64,000 bases of DNA, taken from positions 5,084,001 to 5,148,000 of the forward strand of contig OX387605.1 of NCBI GenBank assembly GCA_947568835.1, given 5' to 3'. Position numbers and translations under genes: made by a program. The notes under the pieces are model-generated. The model did no database searches. It saw only the letters and a program-made list of their open reading frames with translations, and was not told where the DNA came from. The DNA is from Protonemura montana. Lineage: Eukaryota > Arthropoda > Insecta > Plecoptera > Nemouridae. Shown here piece after piece: positions 61,230-64,000 of this stretch (position 1 is the first letter of the stretch; each line of letters opens with the position of its first letter).

Positions 61230-62990
61230 TTGCACCGCAAAACTATGCCGAACCCGAGCGTTTGGTTTCGGAGACAAACTATACAGGGACGCCGTCTACT
61301 GCTAGATCCACACGGGAGGCTGCAAGAGCATTGATTATGACGACGCGGAGGCGAAGGTCAACGATGACCGGGGGCCGAGTCCACCTGCAGAAGACGGCTT
61401 ATTCAGGCCGAGCTGCACGACACGAATATTAATAAAAACAGAAAGGCTGTGTTTTATAACCACACACTGGCCAGTTACGTGTGAGCTTGTGAAGATGCTA
61501 AAAGCACAATGGTGGACGGATTGCACGTACAGAAACACATATAAGAGGATGTTACGATACCTAATGGGCCATGATTGTGATTTCTTTCATTCCAGGTGAC
61601 GTCTAAAGAAAAGAGTTCGACTCGATGTGTTTTTTTTTTCTGTCATTACGTTCTGTTCTAAACCATCGTATTATCATTAATATTGTTTCGCTCACACGAT
61701 GGTGTAGAGCGCAATTTTTTAATGCTTTTAAAAGAGGAGAAAATTAAAGTATCTATAAGTACCAGCAGCTTGGAGAAGATCATGATCATGATACCTTTCT
61801 ATTTTATCGCTCGTGCTCGCAGGTTGATTTTCCTGGGTGAATTTTCTACAGTTTTCCTTCGCTTGCAAGAGTTTCAGTTTATATTCGATGATCCAATTTA
61901 ACTATATGAAGACACTGGTGGCTAGCTAGAAGGTATAGGTGCACCTACATTCTATTATGTTGTTCCCAAGATGATGGGCATAACTGTGCAGAGTTCGCTA
62001 TATTTATCGTATGAACAGGGTCTATAACGAGTGCATTATTAAACTACTCGCCGTTTTCTGAGACATGTTGAGCTGAAGGAAAAACAAAAAGTAGTTTTCT
62101 TCGGGCTGTCAGTCGAGTTACCTACATGATGACAGAAACGAATTAAATTCGTGAATTCAGCGCACAGAAAATGTCGTTAACACCCTTCTGTAAGAAATGT
62201 CAATTCGTACGACTAGTGCAGTGAAAATAATGGTTTGGCCCATGCCCCGATCCGAGCGCGATCCGATCTGGCGATTGGCACCATCAAGGCTTCCATCAGT
62301 ATCACCCAACGATCTAGACATCTCGGGTGAGGGATTAACAGCTGCAAAGTTCTGTCAGTGATTGAGGGCCGAGCTGATCACGTGATACGTCGACGCCTTC
62401 ACGCGACGGTGCGACCTCGGCGACGCCGACGTCGACGCCTGGGTCGGCGGTGCCAGGCGGATAGGTTTCCATGCTAGTACCCAGATGTGACCGCTATTTT
62501 CCACGTCGACTTGTCATTTATCAGATGTGAAATAGAAATTCGCGAATCGGGCTGGGCGTTTTAAGTCCGCGACACGGATATTTTTAGGGGTGTTAAGTGT
62601 TGGATCGCTTGTTCTGGGTGGGGCACGCATTGCAGACATTTTTTTTTTGTTGTTTTAAAATTCTGAAATGCGTATTGCAAAGAAATCTGAATCACGTTCA
62701 GTGGAAAAATAACTAGCTAAATCTAAAAACTGTCCTACACGACCGTGAATGCCACTTTACCTATAATTATCTGAAATCGTACCTGAAAATATGTTGTTCG
62801 TTTCAAGACAATGTTATTTTATAAAATGAGAGCTTATTCGAAAACTTCATGTGGAAAATGCGAGAGACTGGAAGAAACCACGTCTAGAGCAGAGCAAGTA
62901 AAACCCGAGATATCGCAAGTATTGTGAACTTGAGCGTGAATTTTATTCTTGACGTGCATTGCAGTGCAATCCACTGGAAGTAATTAATAT

Positions 62991-63016
62991 ATAAATAAAT
63001 AAATAAATAAATAAAT
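62991..63016. repeat. (AAAT)n microsatellite
   Basis: About six tetranucleotide units of ATAA/TAAA. Confidence 0.9.
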
Positions 63017-64000
63017 GTTATAAATGTAAGTAGTGACATAAATAAGCCAGTTTCTGCAGCAAAACTGCTAAAGCGTGCTATTTTATTATTAGGCTCCTCT
63101 ATAGCTGTGAAAAGTATATAATTAAAACTAGATTAAACTCCATTTTTGCCGTGTATGTCATGCTCCTGGGTTCTGGTATTATAAATCATAAAAAGCGAAA
63201 AAAAACCGTGGAAATGTATCACCAACCGCCAGCATATGATAGAAAATTGTATTCCAATTTTCTTCTATCAACCAACCCGTCATATTCCCAGTAATTTTCT
63301 TGCAACCATCTCTCAAGAATTTAGCTTGTGGCGCTAAAAGCCTATGCTCGAATTCGCATTCTTATTCTTTGTGCTGAATTGTTCTCATTTCCTTGTCTTG
63401 GAAGTCTCGAGTCTCGCACAACAATGCGCTGGTGGGGTAGAAGTTAAACACCGCTTTTGACTCGCGCATTAGCCCAACAATGTGCAGAATGAAAGCTGCT
63501 GATGTGATGCATTGAAACAGACCAGTTCGAGCATGGGCGGCTGAGGTTGGGGGGAAGCTGGAGAAATGCGGACTATGGAGAAGTTGAAAGAGATTTCATC
63601 TCGCGACGTCGTCGTTTGCGCGTCCAAGGGTCATAGACGAGCAATTATCGTCTCTTCCTCGCTCTAGAAATTTTAATTTACTATTCGGTAATTTTCTCGT
63701 GTTCTCTTTGCTCGTGTTCGCTAGTTGCCTGCTACTCTCCGTTTCAGTTTCACCTTAGTTGCTTGCCGTCTTCCCGCTTCGACGTGTCTTATCCCAACTC
63801 CCTTTCAACCAAAAGCAACGACCGCAGCTTCTTTGTATAACATTACAGAGTGAAAAGAGCTCGAAATATTCTCGCAGCCACAATTTTTAATCAAAAGACT
63901 TCCAGCTGTCTTTAACTTCATTGAGATTTTAACAAAATAAAGACATCGTGACGTTGAAAAAATGTTAACAATGCGTTTTTCACTTCATTAAAATTTTTGA

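Larger units (their letters stand above)
59591..64000. other. Intergenic or intronic DNA right of the satellite
   Basis: No supported gene. A GACGTT/GACTTT-rich stretch lies near 59785-59815. A 41-bp tandem repeat, a CpG-rich patch (62390-62460) and an AAAT microsatellite are listed separately or noted in the findings. The short frame at 61169-61432 has no known motif. Confidence 0.5.

Overview
The window looks like animal nuclear DNA, most likely from an arthropod or another invertebrate. It is AT-rich, almost all non-coding, and carries transposable-element and simple-repeat signatures. There are no bacterial operons, no CRISPR array, and no tRNA or rRNA gene that I can support. The arthropod guess is inference only: no single-copy host gene is recognisable, so the species cannot be named.

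The one substantial coding unit is a Ty3/gypsy-type LTR retrotransposon at 12315-20127, read on the minus strand. By eye its two 581-bp LTRs match base for base. In coding order it has the 5' LTR (19547-20127), a primer-binding site, gag with two zinc knuckles (18168-19136), and pol in the -1 frame (14296-18186) with protease, reverse transcriptase and RNase H. It ends with a polypurine tract and the 3' LTR (12315-12895). No integrase is seen anywhere between RNase H and the 3' LTR, and the flanks show no target-site duplication, even though the LTRs imply recent arrival.

Around 25.2 and 28.6 kb lie two copies, in opposite orientation, of a small hairpin-forming element. Each has the same termini and is flanked by its own direct repeat (13 and 15 bp). 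Inverted repeats, a one-sided extension and variable-length duplications resemble Penelope-like retroelements. The longer copy holds what may be a decayed hammerhead ribozyme. A hAT-type terminus ends at 25697.

From about 57.1 to 59.6 kb is a 2.5-kb array of a 10-bp unit (AATACCATAG). It is purest in the middle, diverged at both edges, and in register with the DNA helical turn. It creates many spurious reading frames on the minus strand.

The rest is intergenic or intronic sequence with microsatellites, small tandem repeats, poly-C/poly-G tracts and a perfect 35-bp odd palindrome at 26.9 kb. One short candidate host exon (21228-21328, minus) has good splice signals and all three frames open, but I cannot identify its product.
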